DNA of 64,000 nt from Uranotaenia lowii (lineage: Eukaryota; Arthropoda; Insecta; Diptera; Culicidae). This document shows, piece after piece, positions 1 through 12,583 of the stretch. Location of the stretch: assembly GCF_029784155.1 (NCBI RefSeq), contig NC_073692.1:374050813-374114812 (forward strand), given 5' to 3'. Positions within the stretch are counted from its first letter, which is position 1, and the number at the start of each line of letters is the position of its first letter. The translations under genes were made by a program, and so were the position numbers. The notes beneath the pieces are model-generated. The model was given only the letters and a program-made list of their open reading frames with translations, was not told the origin of the DNA and made no database searches.

Positions 1-45
1 TGTATGTGGGCATGAGCGCTTTCAGTGAGTTGGTGCCTTTTCTCG

Positions 46-2627
46 CTATCGTGTTATGCCGTAAAACATTTTTGACTCACCTATGCTTTTGAACAGATTC
101 AGGATACAGTTCCTCTGACCACCATATGGTCGGCCGCCTATGGCACGTAGCAGATTTAACCGAGATTGCAGTGCTGTCTTAGTTTCAAATATCTGAGACG
201 CGAAATTGAGGGTTTTAGTAAAAGTCACTCCAAGTATGCGAGCTTTTTTCACTTCAGGAACACTTTCTCCGAGGATCGTTATTTGGGGAACTGCTTTGTG
301 TTTCCTCCTACGGCAGATGTGAAGGATGTTTGACTTTTCTGATGAGATAGTAAACTTAATTTCAGCAGCCCATTCTACAGCGGAAGTAACTGCCTTTTGC
401 AGTTTTTTCCTTAGACTTTTGACTTGTACACCTGATACAAGCAGGACAATGTCGTCGGCATACACAAAGGTTTGGATGCCACGAGGAATTCTTTCGAACA
501 GCGGCTCCATTGCGATAAGGAACAGTGTTACGGCCAGACTGATCCTTGGGGGACTCCATTATTCTGGGATTTTAATTCGGAAAAAGCTCCACCGACCGAC
601 ACTTTGAATTTTCTGTTCGTGAGAAAATCTTGCAGAAACATATATGGTTTTCCACTGATGCCCCATTTTGCAAGGGTTGCAAGTATCGGTGCTTTTTGTG
701 CGGTATCGTACGCTTTACTAAGGTCAAGTAAGGCTAACTCGGAGTGTTGCTTTTTTTCAAACGGACCATCTAGCGCCGCCTCCAATTCCGTGAGGTATTG
801 ATCAACTCCTCTCCCCTTTCTGAAGTCGTATTGATTTGAGCTCCACAATTGTCGATCTTCGATCCACTGAACGAGCCTACGATTAACCATACGCTCCATA
901 GTTTTTCCAAGGCAGCTAGTAAGCGATATAGGTCTCTGGTTGCTTGCTATTTTGGGATCTTTGCCAGCCTTCCCAATGGGTATTATTATTGCTTCCTTCC
1001 ATGAAGAGGGAAAAGTTTCATTTTCCCATAACTCATTCAAACGATCCAGAAGTTGTGTTTTATTTGCAATAGGGAGTCGACGCAACATTTCGTTACTTAT
1101 GTTGTCCGGTCCAACAGAATGGCCTTTTTTTGATTTTGTCGCAGTGAAAAATTCGTTGATAGAAAATTTCTTTTCTAAATCCGATATGGCTTTTCGGTTA
1201 TGACGGGTGCTTCTTGGTGCAGGAGGGAAAGGAAGTAGTGGTTGGTCGGACATGGATTGGAAGTGATCACCGAGAAAGTTTGCGATTTGCTGACTATCAT
1301 CTATTAATCCGTTGGGTGTTTTAAGCACCATTCTTGATGGTTTGCGCTTTCCAGAAAAGCGATTGAAGTTTTGCCACATTACCGATGTGGGAGTTGCCCA
1401 GGAGAAAGACGCAACGAAGTTTTCCCAACAAGCTTTTTTTGCATCCGGTATACCGCGGCGTGAGGCGTTGCGTGCTATTTGAAAGGTTTTCAAAGCGTCA
1501 GCAAAACTGAGATCGTCCGGAGCAAGACTCCTCAGGGTTCTTAATTTTTTTCTACGATCTTTGATCAATTCCTTAACTCTCTCGTTCCACCAAGGAACGG
1601 CCTTGCGCTGGCAATATCCGCTAGTGCGGGGGATGCTGGCCTCGGCTGCCTTGATAATTGCTTCTGTTAATTCGTTTAGTGTGGGTGTAGCGTTAGGGTC
1701 TATTGTTTCTTGTAAGGTTTCCTCGAAAAGCTGCCAGTTAGCCTGATTTTCTAGCCAGCGGGGACGATACTTTTGCACTTTTGATTGTGTATTTAAGGTG
1801 ATTCTAATCGGAAAATGATCGCTACCGCACAGGTCGTTTTCGACTTGCCATGAGAGACGGTTGCAGATGGATAGCGATGCCAAGGAAAGATCGATTGCAC
1901 TAATTGTGCCGTTGGATAGGTGGAAATAGGTGTGGTCAAGAGAATTTAGAATTATGAGTGCATTTTCAGCGCTGAGTTTTTCAATAAGACAGCCGCGACG
2001 AGCAGTGCGTTTTCCACCCCAGGTTGTACTATGGGCGTTGAAATCGCCAATGATTAGAAGAGGGTGTGGAAGAGAATGGATTATGTTTTCGAACTCCGTT
2101 TCAAATGTTGTGAGGGTTTCTCTATTCGGGATGTAGGTCGATAAGATGGTGACTTTGATGGGTACTTCTATGGTAACTGCGCACACAGGAAGGTTTGTGT
2201 TTAGGCTTACTTGGGAGAACGGAATACCATTTCTAATTCCGATCCCGGCGCTTGATGTGTGAGGGTATATGCTAGGAGATGAAAACCAGCTAAAGTTGTT
2301 AACATACCGTTGTAGATTAGATGTACGAAGCTCTTGAATGGCAACTGCAACTGGGTCGTATCGGGTAATAAGATGCTGGAGTTCTGCTCTGCGTGGGTGG
2401 GCACCACAAACGTTCCACTGCAGGACTAGTGTTTCTTCTCTTATTTGAGGGCGGTTTCTACTGTAGTTACGATTTGTGCGATGGTTTGTTGTGGTTGAGG
2501 TGTTGAGCATGGGTGATTCTAGAGTCACGGGTTGTACCTGATTGCGGTTGTGTTGGGGCGATCCTTGTTGATGTTCCGAGTCTTGTGGGGACGGGTTTTG
2601 TGTTGAAGAATTTTGAGAGGTGGTCAT
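46..2627 (-). pseudogene. retrotransposon ORF2: endonuclease plus reverse transcriptase, frameshifted
   Basis: The first frame (2627-528, 699 codons from ATG) opens with a low-complexity S/T/Q/N-rich leader of about 65 residues. An AP-endonuclease domain follows, with QWNVCGAH near its start, IIGDFNAHSTTWGG in the middle and GSDHFPIRI near its end. RT blocks PIGKAGKDPK, NQRPISLTSC, FRKGRGVDQ, LLDLSKAYDT (first catalytic Asp) and NNGVPQGSV come next. The frame is lost at about 527 and resumes in a second frame (510-46) with the catalytic FVYADDIVLL. That frame ends in a stop at 46-48; a further frame shift in the last 45 bases appears to restore SLKALMPTY, typical of this family. EN and RT catalytic residues are still visible, so the breaks look fairly recent. 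Confidence 0.85.
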
Positions 2628-2636
2628 TTTGCTATT

Positions 2637-2987
2637 TTAATTTTGGGAGAACATATCCTGGCTGCAACTGTCCATTGGTACTTCGGTTTCGGATCCTAGA
2701 TCGTCGGAGCCTTCGGATTCGGGAGGTGGTTGGGTGGTTGCTTGCTTTTTCAGTGGTGGTTGGGTTTGTTTGAGAGAGTCGCTTTGGTTTCTTTTGATCG
2801 GTGTTGTTGAACGGTTTGCTTGGGATTGAGCTGGTGCCAATGAGCGACTTGGTCGGTTGGACTGCTGTGATTGTGCTCTTGAAGCGTTGGTTGAGTTTTC
2901 ATTTCTCGGCGGTTTGACTACAATTTGTATGGCATTTGTTGGCAAGAGTTGCTTTCTGTCTTGACTTCCGGCACGAACGAATAACAT
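2637..2987 (-). pseudogene. retrotransposon ORF1 C-terminal fragment
   Basis: A 116-codon frame just upstream of ORF2 on the same strand. It is rich in S, Q, N, P and T with basic patches (KPPRNE, KRNQSD, PPLKK) and an acidic end. No complete zinc knuckle is visible in the open part. The position and spacing argue for the tail of the gag-like ORF1. Upstream in the same frame there is a stop, so the N-terminal part is either truncated or frameshifted. Composition alone would not identify it; the assignment rests on its position next to ORF2. Confidence 0.6.
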
Positions 2988-3519
2988 TAAATGCTCTCCA
3001 ACACATCCACAAAATCAAATAAAAAAGCTGCCCGAGTGTGTGATTCGAGTAGAATGCAACAATGACATGCAACATTGCCATTGCTGCCTGATTGACTTTG
3101 TTGCTTGGTCATTCAATTCTTAGACGACTTAGATATTCTTTTGTCGACATTTACTGATCAGGATCGAATAAAATTGTCTGAAAACTACCACCCTTGTATG
3201 ACAGAAATAAGCGAGCCCTTTCTACTATACTATATACTATAATATTAATGAGATATGTCAAAAGCTTCGTCCATCTACACTCATGTTTGTCTCTTAATTT
3301 ATTTTTTCAAGATTTAACATCCAATTGAAGATTTTCTAGTTGATTATTCTAAACAAAATTTCCAAAAATTGTAGAGGCTCTGGCGTGCCTCAAAATGCCC
3401 TATAGTGTTACAGCTTGTTATTCAATTTAAACGGGAATTCTGGTTTCAAATTCTCCAGAGGTTCTATAAATGAACATGATTTTTAGAATTTCGGTTCTAT
3501 ACAAATTCCAAGTCCACCG

Positions 3520-3779
3520 ACCTTGACCTAGACTGAGCATAGCGTTGAGGCCTTCTGATACAGCGATCGTGAGATCGAATCTCGTCCACGGCGTCAAATA
3601 TACATTTTACTCTTTCTTAAGGCTGGTGGTTTTAGCATTTGTAAAATGCTAGCCATCATATCCTTGAAATATGTTCTTATTGGCTTAGTGTTAAATTTAG
3701 ATCTTTTCAAAGAAACATGAAGCTTCACTGAAATCCTGTATGTTTGTTTTCGTTTTTCAAAAAAAAAAAAAAAAAAAAA
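3520..3779 (+). mobile_element. tRNA-derived SINE-like element with poly-A tail
   Basis: A box-A-like string (TGAGCATAGCG, 3533-3543) is followed 30 bases later by a B-box-like string (GATCGAATCTC, about 3573-3583), the arrangement of an internal Pol III promoter. The segment ends in an A tract of about 21 bases at 3759-3779. The left end is uncertain and no clear target duplication was found. It could also be a decayed tRNA pseudogene beside an unrelated A tract. Confidence 0.42.
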
Positions 3780-4122
3780 TTAAGCAAATCCTTTAAGCTT
3801 CTGTTTCAATTATCGTGTCAAAGAACACAGACATTGCTTAGAAGATGGGCTTGAGAAAGTAATGTTGTTTTTTCTTGCTGTTTTAAGTGATGGGGTCGTT
3901 CCAAAACTACGTAACGCACTTCGGAAAATTAAAAAATATTTAGAACATGTCATCAGGTAACGGTATATCGAAATTAAAAACTCTTGTTTTTTTTTTTATT
4001 CATTTGTGACCAAACCCTCTGATCGGCTGCAGCCCATATCCTCTCGTTTATCCCAAGAAGGATTTCAATTATTATTGTTGTTTTCTCTGTTCTCTCTCTC
4101 TCCCTCCCTTTCCTACCAACAG

Positions 4123-4403
4123 ATCTTCGTGCGGTGGGTGTCGACTGCCTCACACTCGGCCAGTACATGCAGCCCACCAAGCGGCACCTGAAGGTGATTG
4201 AATACGTCACGCCGGAAAAGTTCCAACATTGGGAAAAACGTGGTAACGAACTCGGGTTCCTGTACACGGCCAGCGGTCCATTGGTGCGCAGTTCCTACAA
4301 AGCGGGTGAATTTTTCATTACCAGCATTCTGAAGAACAGGGCCGCTGCAGGGGAAAAAGGCAACGACGACGAAGACGGAAAGGCGACCCCGGTGGGACCT
4401 TAG
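4123..4403 (+). CDS. LIAS: lipoyl synthase, last coding exon (partial gene)
   Basis: Lipoyl synthase is a mitochondrial radical-SAM enzyme that inserts two sulfurs into the octanoyl group on lipoyl-domain proteins such as the PDH and KGDH E2 subunits. This exon encodes its C-terminal part. Recognisable blocks are [39 protein letters not shown] and [16 protein letters not shown]. In the family, the serine of the RSSY motif ligates the auxiliary iron-sulfur cluster, and it is present here. A polypyrimidine run and AG at 4121-4122 give the acceptor; the first Asp codon is split (phase 1). The frame closes with TAG at 4401-4403, after a tail of about 25 residues rich in E, K, D and G that is lineage-variable. 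Upstream exons are not in the window on this side of the retrotransposon, so they must lie beyond base 1 or be unrecognised. Confidence 0.93.
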
Positions 4404-5992
4404 GGAAGCCGGCCGTGTCCGTCGTCTGGCGTGGAGCGTTGTCGTCGGTCGAAAGCAACCAAATCGAATCAGAAAAACGACGTGAAGCGCGATGAAGATG
4501 CTTTGCTGGAAACAACGACGACGTTGGCTTTCGAACGAAATGATACCAACTGCATATTTTTAGCTTTGGCCAGGTTGAAAAGTTGTTTCCACCGCTTTGC
4601 ATCAGATGATTGTTATTTTATCCTGTTTTCTTCACTTGCGTGTTAAATTGTGGCAAAGCCACCGCTTTTCTATGTAAATCAAATGGAATCAAGTGATAGC
4701 AAATAATCTATTTATAACTTGTAGATTCGTTTCTTACTTTTGTAGTGAATATCACAAAGCAAGATAGAAAATATTCAATACGGTGAGACATTTGTTTTAT
4801 AAATCGGTGATTCTACTTCACAGGATTTATTCATAATCAAGTTATTAAATCTATTATATCTTGTATTATTGTTAGACAGGATACAGGTAGAATGATTCTC
4901 TAACGGTACATTGAACATCTTGAAGTTTTTTTTTTTTAAATACGCTTTTAATGAGAAAGTTTTTTAAAAATGATGTGGTTCCAGAAACAATAGATTTTTA
5001 AGCTCCAAACTGTAAAATATTTGCTCTCAATCATCATCGCTCAGAACACGCAAAACTGGGCCAATCAACATCATGATTGAATCAAAAATGACAGATGTTT
5101 GCATCCGATCTTTCCGAAATTACAAAGCGTGTCAATATTCACTACAAAAATACCCATATATATCGAGGGTAGATTCTTAATAGTTTATCAAGTAAAGCAC
5201 TTGTCGAAGAAAGAAATCACGGATGGCCATTTCGGAAAGGTAAAGGACAAGATAGAATTCGAATCTAATAAAAAGTTCTCAGTATGATACCTACGTTCAT
5301 TCCTGAAAGCGTCAGGGCCGGTAAGTCAAACATAGTTTTTATCCCTCTATCCTGTGTTTATCCGGAGATTCAACATTAAAATGCCATTATTCGCGTTGTC
5401 TTCTTTCTGAAGGTGTGATGTAAAGCCGCGAAATCAGAAACTTTTCATAATTTTCTGTAACAACACATCTCTCTAGCAAATCCACTCTCTGAAGCCACTC
5501 TTGCAAAGTGTTCCGTATTTTCGTGAAATAATTCGCTTTAACTATATCTAAATTTGAAAGCTGTTTTTAATTGTGAGGACAGTCCGTTTTTTAAATTGAA
5601 CCTTCAAATAAATGATAAGCTATGCTTACTTAACTGATTCGGGGTGTAGATATTAATATTGAAATGTTTTAATGCTCAATATCTTATAGTTTTATTAAAA
5701 CAATCTTTCAAATGATATGCCATCGATTCGGATTCATAACGTTATTTTTTTTTAAAAAGATTATTTAAAATATTGCCCGAGAATTCGCCCCGTAGCCCCG
5801 TCTTAAATTATCACAAAATTCCCTACTACACAGAAGTATGCTGGCTTTCCTGCCACAAAATTTTAAAAAGATTTTTTTTTTTGCTACGAGAGGAAATAAT
5901 ATTATTTTTGGAAATGAGAGATTTTTAATGCGGCTCGCACACTTAAACGAGTTTGACATGCCTGATCTATATGAAAGGCTCACATTTGAACG
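4404..5992 (+). other. 3' flank of lipoyl synthase and AT-rich spacer
   Basis: The first few hundred bases after the stop are probably the 3' UTR; no canonical AATAAA stands out near it. The rest is AT-rich with no recognisable gene. A short open stretch starting near 5838 is interrupted by the hAT element at 6001. Confidence 0.4.
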
Positions 5993-8900
5993 CATGGGAG
6001 CAGAGGTGCAAAGAGATCCCATCATGAAACATGCAGTGCCGATTCTAACAGCCCGACGTCAGCTCCGAAAAAATCATCTTGCAAAGTTGCAGACTGATTC
6101 TATTTCCCTTACGTGCAGAGCGTCGAACGTGTCTGCAAGTAAAAGTCGCGATGACTGCACGTTACGAAAATTTCAAACTTGCAAGCCCGAAGATAAAATC
6201 CCTTGAGCCGAACAGAAAGAATCATTTCCGAAGATAGCTACAGTCTGCAAGTTGCTTGCATGCAGCGCGATGATGCGATGTACGTTTGCAAATTTGCAAG
6301 TTGCAACTTACAAGTTACAGGACGGTGGACTCGTTCTTGTGCGGTTGGATTCGTTCCACTAACCTAGGACCGACCGAACCGAGTTCATGGAGAAAGAAAG
6401 TGATAGGCCGAAGAGCCACAGCCACCGACCATCAATTCAGTTGCCGTTCAGCCATCGAAGCGTGCGTGTGTAGCGTATGTACATGGCTGTCTGCAAAACA
6501 CTCGGCGCGCCGCCGTACTACAGAAGTAAGGACATGTTGGAGTTGTTGTTGTTGTTGGTGCCTTCGTGCTCGTTTCGTTTCCTTCTAAGACGGATTCGAA
6601 AGGAAGTGGTGCCCAAATTTTATTTGAGTTTTCAATGATCATTCTAGGGTGTTTAAGATAAATCATCAAAGCAAATAAAAACTAGTTTGTTTTGATTATA
6701 ACTTTGTCATCTTACAAGTTATTTATGAATACAAAAGTGTTAATAAAAGCTTATCTTAAAAATGTTGGAAAATCATCTTTATTGTTTTATAACACAGCTG
6801 CGGCCCGAAAAATTCAATCCATTCTCCATGGATAGGATCACTTGATAAAATAGAATCACATATTAAAGATTCAGTATTGAGAGCAGGGTTGCCAACATTC
6901 ACAAATTCAAGGAGCTTGAAAAGAAAAATCAAAGAAAATCAGGTTAACATAAAATGATCGAGCTGAGTGCCATTTTTGGTCACCGTTGTAAAATGAAATG
7001 GAGTTGATACACATTACCGTTCATAGTTCTATTAAATAAGCTAAGTGCTCACTGTCACTTCAACCTTTAAACGCGATGTTATTTGATTTCATGCCATTAA
7101 TTCATATTTCGTATCAAAGCGTTTTTTTAATGTGATTCAGCGTTTTTCAAATATGTGATTCAGCAGTTGTTTGAAAATCTACTTTTTTGGACTTGTTTTA
7201 TTTAAATTTTGATATTTGAGATACTTATCAAAGCCTTTTGCAAAAATTCTTCATAGTAGTTCTCGCGAAGTTAAACTTAAAAGTGGCAGATTTCAAAAGT
7301 TCGTTACGAAAGATACGCAAACAGTTTAAAAAACTTGAATAAAAAATTCCGATTTGTATGAAAATGTTCATTCATGTTAATCCTTTAGTCAATTTATTTT
7401 GATAAAAAGTACATAAGTTGCTGACTTTGAAACATAAATCAATAATTTATTCAGTTTCCATACTTCTTATTTTGAAGATTATGCAATTGACTGATTGATG
7501 GGCGAAAGCGTGATATGTTTAACCGTGAAACGTCCAGCTTTTTATAAGCAGTTTCGTAATATCTGAGATAAATAGCAACCGTTGAGTAAGATTTTTAAAA
7601 TTTAAGTTTCTACGAAGACTGCAAGTAATTTTGGCTTTGAAGTAAAAGAAATTTTTTCTTCCTTCTGTTGAGACGAAATTCTGATGAAATTTTATACCAA
7701 AATGAATTATAGATATTTTTCAAAGTATAACTTAAAACGCTTTACAGTCTTCAGCAAAGAAGTAAAAAATAATATATAGACAGTTATTGATTTATCATAG
7801 CACTGATTTTTAAAAGCCTTATCAGTAATACTGGATGCGATAGACAAAATCTGACCAAAAATTCGAGTTCAGGACGCGAAATTAATTAAAACCAAGTTAT
7901 AAAACTTTATCAGAAGATTCGAATCAAACAGTGTGTGAAGTTTTTGAGTTCAAGGTTGGAATGACGACGAGCAAGCACTGAATTTCTATTGAGTTTTGTA
8001 CCGATCTGTAAAAACTTTCTGTAAAAACTGTAGATAACTTGGTAAAGATGACGTGATTCTTATACATGTCTAAGCAAATGAAACTGAATTCTAAAATTGA
8101 AATTCACACAATTTAATCTGTGATCCTACTAATCAAGTGATCCTGCCTTTGGAGAATCGATTGAATTTTTCGGAACGAAACTTTAAAGAATTTTAAGGCA
8201 GCTCTGTTATAAAACAATATAGATGATTTTCCAACAGTGTTTGGATCAGTTTTAATTAACAACTTTGTGTTTATAAATAACTTGTAAAATGACAAAGTTA
8301 TAATCAAAACAAATTTGCTTGTATTTGCTTTGATGATTTATATCAATCACCCTGGTATGATAATTGAAAATTCAAATAAAATTTGGGCACCACTTCCTTT
8401 CGAATCCGTCTTAGAAGAAAACGAAACGAACACGAAGGCACCAACAACAACAACTTCAACATATCCTTGCTCTTGTCGTACGGCATGCCGCTTCGCTGGC
8501 TGAACGGCAACTGAATGGATAGTCGACGGCACCTCGGCCTATCATTTTCTTACACCATGCCATGGATTCGGTTCGGTTTTAGGTTGGGTTGGGATGGATC
8601 AAATCGAACCGCACAAGAACGGGTCTACGGTTCTGCCTGTAACTTGCAAGTTTGCAAACGTACATCGCATCATCGCGCTGCATGCAAGCAACTTGCAGAC
8701 TGTAGCTATCTTCGGAAATGATTCTTTCTGTTCGGCTCAAGGGATTTTATCTTCGGGCTTGCAAGTTTGCAACTGTTCCTAACTTCGGAGAATCGTTTGT
8801 AATTTTCGGAACGTGCAGTCAAAGGATTTTACCGCGCGGTTGGCTTTTACTTGCAGACACGTTCGACGTTCTGCACATAAGGGAGAAAGAATCAGTCTGC

Positions 8901-9008
8901 AACTTTGCAAGACGATTCTTTCGTGGCTGACGTCGGTCTGTTAGAATCGGCTAAAAGTCGTGCGCTGCATGCTACATGTAGGGATCTCTTTGCACCTCTG
9001 CATGGGAG
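5993..9008. repeat. 8-bp target-site duplication flanking the hAT foldback
   Basis: CATGGGAG occurs at 5993-6000 and again at 9001-9008, exactly abutting the ends of the inverted-repeat element. An 8-bp duplication is the hallmark of hAT insertion. Confidence 0.9.
6001..9000. mobile_element. hAT-type foldback element, exactly 3000 bp
   Basis: The ends are inverted copies beginning CAGAGGTGCAAAGAGATC. The inverted arms run on for about 840 bp each (roughly 6001-6830 and 8145-9000), with mismatches and indels but clear colinearity. A loop of about 1.3 kb without coding sequence lies between them. TIRs starting CAG and an 8-bp target duplication place it in the hAT superfamily. There is no transposase, so it is non-autonomous. 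Arm divergence is visible by eye, so it is not very recent. Confidence 0.88.
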
Positions 9009-10579
9009 TCGATGTTCATTAGTACTTCCGAGAAACCGCTAATGAATGAAGATGACCCACCAATTTTGTCGCTGCTTTTCACCTTCACCAAAAGGAAAAT
9101 CTCATAAAGGAACCATCTTTCGACGAATACTACGACACTCGAAATACGATCCTGCTAGTAATTTCTTCGTGTGATCAGTCGGACATCGTTCTCTAGATAC
9201 GCAACATCGAGCCCGAAACCGTTCGACAAAAAAAAGGTAATATTGAATCCTTTTTTCGTTTGTAAGAACGTTAAGTGTGGTTAAGTGTCGTGCCCTGTAA
9301 TAAGTCGTGTGTTAATTGTGTCTTTGAACACAATTAAAATATCAAGCCTGTAGCCAATTTTTACCAACAGCACACAAATTTGGAACTAGTTTTCAGAAAT
9401 GGCCTTTTTTTTATTTTTGATTAAGGGTTAATTACCGTTGATTTATTTATATTTTTTTTTGTTTCGAAACTTTAAAAGTATCTTTGAGCTGATTTTGCCA
9501 GATAAAAAGTACTGTTTCTTTATTATACGAATTTTCAATGAATCAAATCAATGAATGAATTCAATAATATTATAGATTTAGATTGGTCAAGCCACAGATT
9601 TTTTTCTAGTAATCTAAGCTTTAGCCAGCATTGTGCTGAATAATCTACAATAGATTGAATTTTCTTTTTGCATTACATTGGACGCACAATACTGAAGAAT
9701 CAAATGTTACATAAAATGATATTTCGAATTTTACAGATACATAAAATTCTGAAATTTGTCAGTTGTCAGGAACATATTTTTTAAAAATAAAAATTTTCGG
9801 CTACATAAATATAAGTTGAATTTCGCCTCAACCTTCAGCATTGTTGAAAGGATATGCTAAATCAGGGGAAATGTCAATAAGCTTGATAACTTTGAGAAAA
9901 ATTATTTCTCTTTACTTTGTTATTTTATAAGCTTTTCTTCGTTGAAGAAATTATAAATATTATAAAATTATAAATAAGACAAAAAATATTCTGCTTATGT
10001 AAATATGTTCAAATCTTTCACTTTAACGTCATGCAAAGTATTCTTCACGATATTTGCCACGCATTAAATTTTATAAAAAATTAAAATCAACTCTTCTAAG
10101 ACGATCCAGAAAAGAGTTCTTGTACTTATTGGTAATAAGAAACAGATTTCTAAGAAATATCCAAATGTTAGAAAAAAAAACTCCACTGGATTTAAATTTA
10201 TTTTCGTAAAAGTAATGTTCATTCATCATTTTGTTTTTTTTTAACAAAATAAACAATAAATGATGACCGTGGCTCTTTCAAACTCTGAAATTTTGAAAAT
10301 TTGAAGTTATTGGCTCTTCCGATTCAAACGGTTGCCGACCACTGTAATACACGAAGAACTAGCTTCAAGCAAATGATATCGATTTTGTGCCGACAGATCT
10401 AAACCTCTCGAACTCTCCGGAACTTTGCTCTTTAGATAAATACTGAATCATTATAAAAGAACAACTTCTAGAACGACCAAAAGTGGTGAAGAATGTATGA
10501 CACATCGCTAGATCATGCACACATTTCAGATGGCTCTTGTTAGCGGTTATTCTTTTGTTCGTGTAGGTGTGTATACACC
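9009..10579 (+). other. unassigned AT-rich spacer
   Basis: The first 230 bases are less AT-rich and end at a run of A followed by GTAATA (about 9238), which could be a splice donor of a non-coding exon; this is weak. Beyond that I see only AT-rich sequence. Confidence 0.2.
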
Positions 10580-10581
10580 TA

Positions 10582-12581
10582 CACAGCAAGAAAAATTCGT
10601 GTAATTTTAGATTGAAAACGATGCACGAAAACGGAACATCGATTTTGACCTAAAATTCTATCACGGTGTATTTTTCCAATGATGTAATTTTGGGAGCGTG
10701 TAAATTTAGATCGAAGTCGATGCACGAAATCCAACGAAGAAAGCTGTCGTGTAAAAATACACAGGGATGTAAATTAAGTCTTTTCATCGTTAATATTAAA
10801 AAATATTACTAAAAAAATATGGATTTCGATGTTTCGACTCTGATTATTGAAAAAAATCATGGGATTTAATTTTCGTGTGGTATATATTTACACAATAACA
10901 CCTAACAAAAAAACGGTTATCTACACAGCAAAAAATTTCTAAAAGTATACGGAATCTAAAACACGCGTGATCTATTTTTTCTCAAGTATAATCAAAAAAA
11001 GATGTAATTTTCCACTCTTTTTGATGTAATTTTAGTCTGTTCTCAAAAAGCGAATAGGAATAAATTGTTTTGCTATATTTTTACATTCCGTGATGTAAAA
11101 ATAAAGCGACCAATGAAATTTATATCGCAAGCAGTGTAAAATTATATCTGTTGATTTAAAATTGAATGAAATTGTTTGTTTGTTGTTTTTTTGTATACCA
11201 TTTGCCAGTCGAGTCATTCTTCGGAAACAGAACGTCTTCGTTTCAATACGCAGCTTAATCATCTCTATACATAGCTAAAGTGGTAAATTTCTAAAGTAAA
11301 ATACAAACGAATGATGTTATAAAAATTAATTATTTGTTTCTCGATTACAGCGACGGCAGATGTTGCACTGGCAGGGATCCGGAATATTGCCAGGAGAGGA
11401 ATTTGCGTGAACAATCCGAGGCATATGTGAGCAAAAATCCCTCCTGACCCGGCAGTGACCTGTATTAATGACTGTCCGGAACGAAATTTCGTTTGGTTTC
11501 CCCAGTGAGCGGTTAAAATATCAGCAGCATATGAATATATTATTGAATATATATATTCGTATTCTACCGTGCCCCAGCCTGGCGGTGCTCGTGATGGTGG
11601 GTGTTCTTTGGTTTTTCTTTACTATTTAGGTTTTTTTGAATAAATGTTTAATAATAGCAAACTGTAGTGTAGTTTTCTTCTCAAGACTCATAATATTTCA
11701 ATATTTCATAAAAATTGCAAATATCCCGAGGAATATCTAAAATTTTACATCGCTGTGTATTTTTACACGACAGTAAGCTGTTCTCTTTTCGTGCATCGTT
11801 TATGGTCTAAATTTACACGGCTCAATGTAATGATGATGTAAATTTAGATTGAAAACGATGTTCCGTTTTCGTGCATCGTTTTCAATCTAAAATTACACGA
11901 ATTTTTCTTGCTGTGTACTACCACGAACAGGGCTAGGCTGGAGATGTTGTATATGATGATTCCTTTATTATTAGTATTTTTACGGGTCAATGTTTTCAGC
12001 ATGCTCGGATTGTACCTGGCTACTATGATAACTGCAGGAAACTTCACATCATTCCCCTGGTCGATTCTCAATAATTGGCCGATTCTATAAATAAAAAAGA
12101 ATTTTAGTAATTTCATACCAAAATATTTTTATTCCATTTCATATACCTACCACTTTATAATACACCTATCCGTCCGAAGTTTGCCTGGGCGCATAACAAC
12201 CGAGACTTCCGAGCAACAGTTTTTGGCTAGCGTGCAAGAACCACCATCTCGAGTCAAAGTAATAAACACTTCTGCCGCGAAAAAACATTGCATCTGTTAT
12301 GTTTCACATAGTTATTGATGTAATTTTAGATCTAACTTGTAATATCTCATTCAACAAATATAAATTTACACTATTTGTGAAATAAATTTCATCGAGCGTT
12401 TAAACTTTGCATTCCGGAATGTAAAATTAAACCAAAACAGCTTATTTCTATTCACTTTTTGAAAAAAGACTAAAATTACATCAAAAGGAGTTGAAAATTA
12501 CACCTTTTTTTAATTACACTTGCAAAAAAATAGATCACTCGTGTTTTAGATTCCGTATACTATTAGAAATTTTTTGCTGTG
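10582..12581 (+). mobile_element. TA-flanked inverted-terminal element, outer copy
   Basis: The left end is CACAGCAAGAAAAATTCGTG after TA (10580-10581). The right end is the complement of CACAGCAAAAAATTTC before TA (12582-12583). The left subterminal part carries repeated CGATGCACGAAA and CGTGTAAATTTAGAT words. A TA target and a CACAGC terminus suggest a Tc1/mariner-type non-autonomous element. A second copy in opposite orientation is inserted inside it. The remaining outer sequence aligns loosely with the copy at 55535-57068 and has in-frame stops where that copy is open. Confidence 0.75.
10924..11915 (-). mobile_element. TA-flanked inverted-terminal element, inner copy in reverse orientation
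   Basis: This 992-bp copy is flanked by TA at 10922-10923 and 11916-11917. Its termini are those of the outer copy but swapped left to right, so it points the other way. On the minus strand it has an intron-like acceptor (CCACTTTAG) before an open segment at about 11262-11032. That segment contains TRLANGI and TDIILHCLRYKFH, which are shared with the copy at 55535-57068. Confidence 0.78.
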
Positions 12582-12583
12582 TA

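Larger units (their letters stand above)
1..2990 (-). mobile_element. I-clade non-LTR retrotransposon, decayed, runs off the window start
   Basis: Read on the minus strand, the end of an ORF1-like frame (2987-2637) is followed 9 bases later by ORF2 (from 2627) with an AP-endonuclease domain and then a reverse transcriptase. The domain order, the PIGKAGKD and YADD blocks and the ORF1-ORF2 spacing fit the I/Jockey group. A related fragment at 13234-13766 has an RNase H end and a TAA-rich tail, which favours the I clade. The reading frame breaks near 527 and again near 46, so this copy cannot make the full protein. The 3' part (rest of RT, RNase H, tail) lies beyond base 1. The 5' boundary is not resolved; recognisable sequence stops near 2990-3110. 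Confidence 0.85.
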
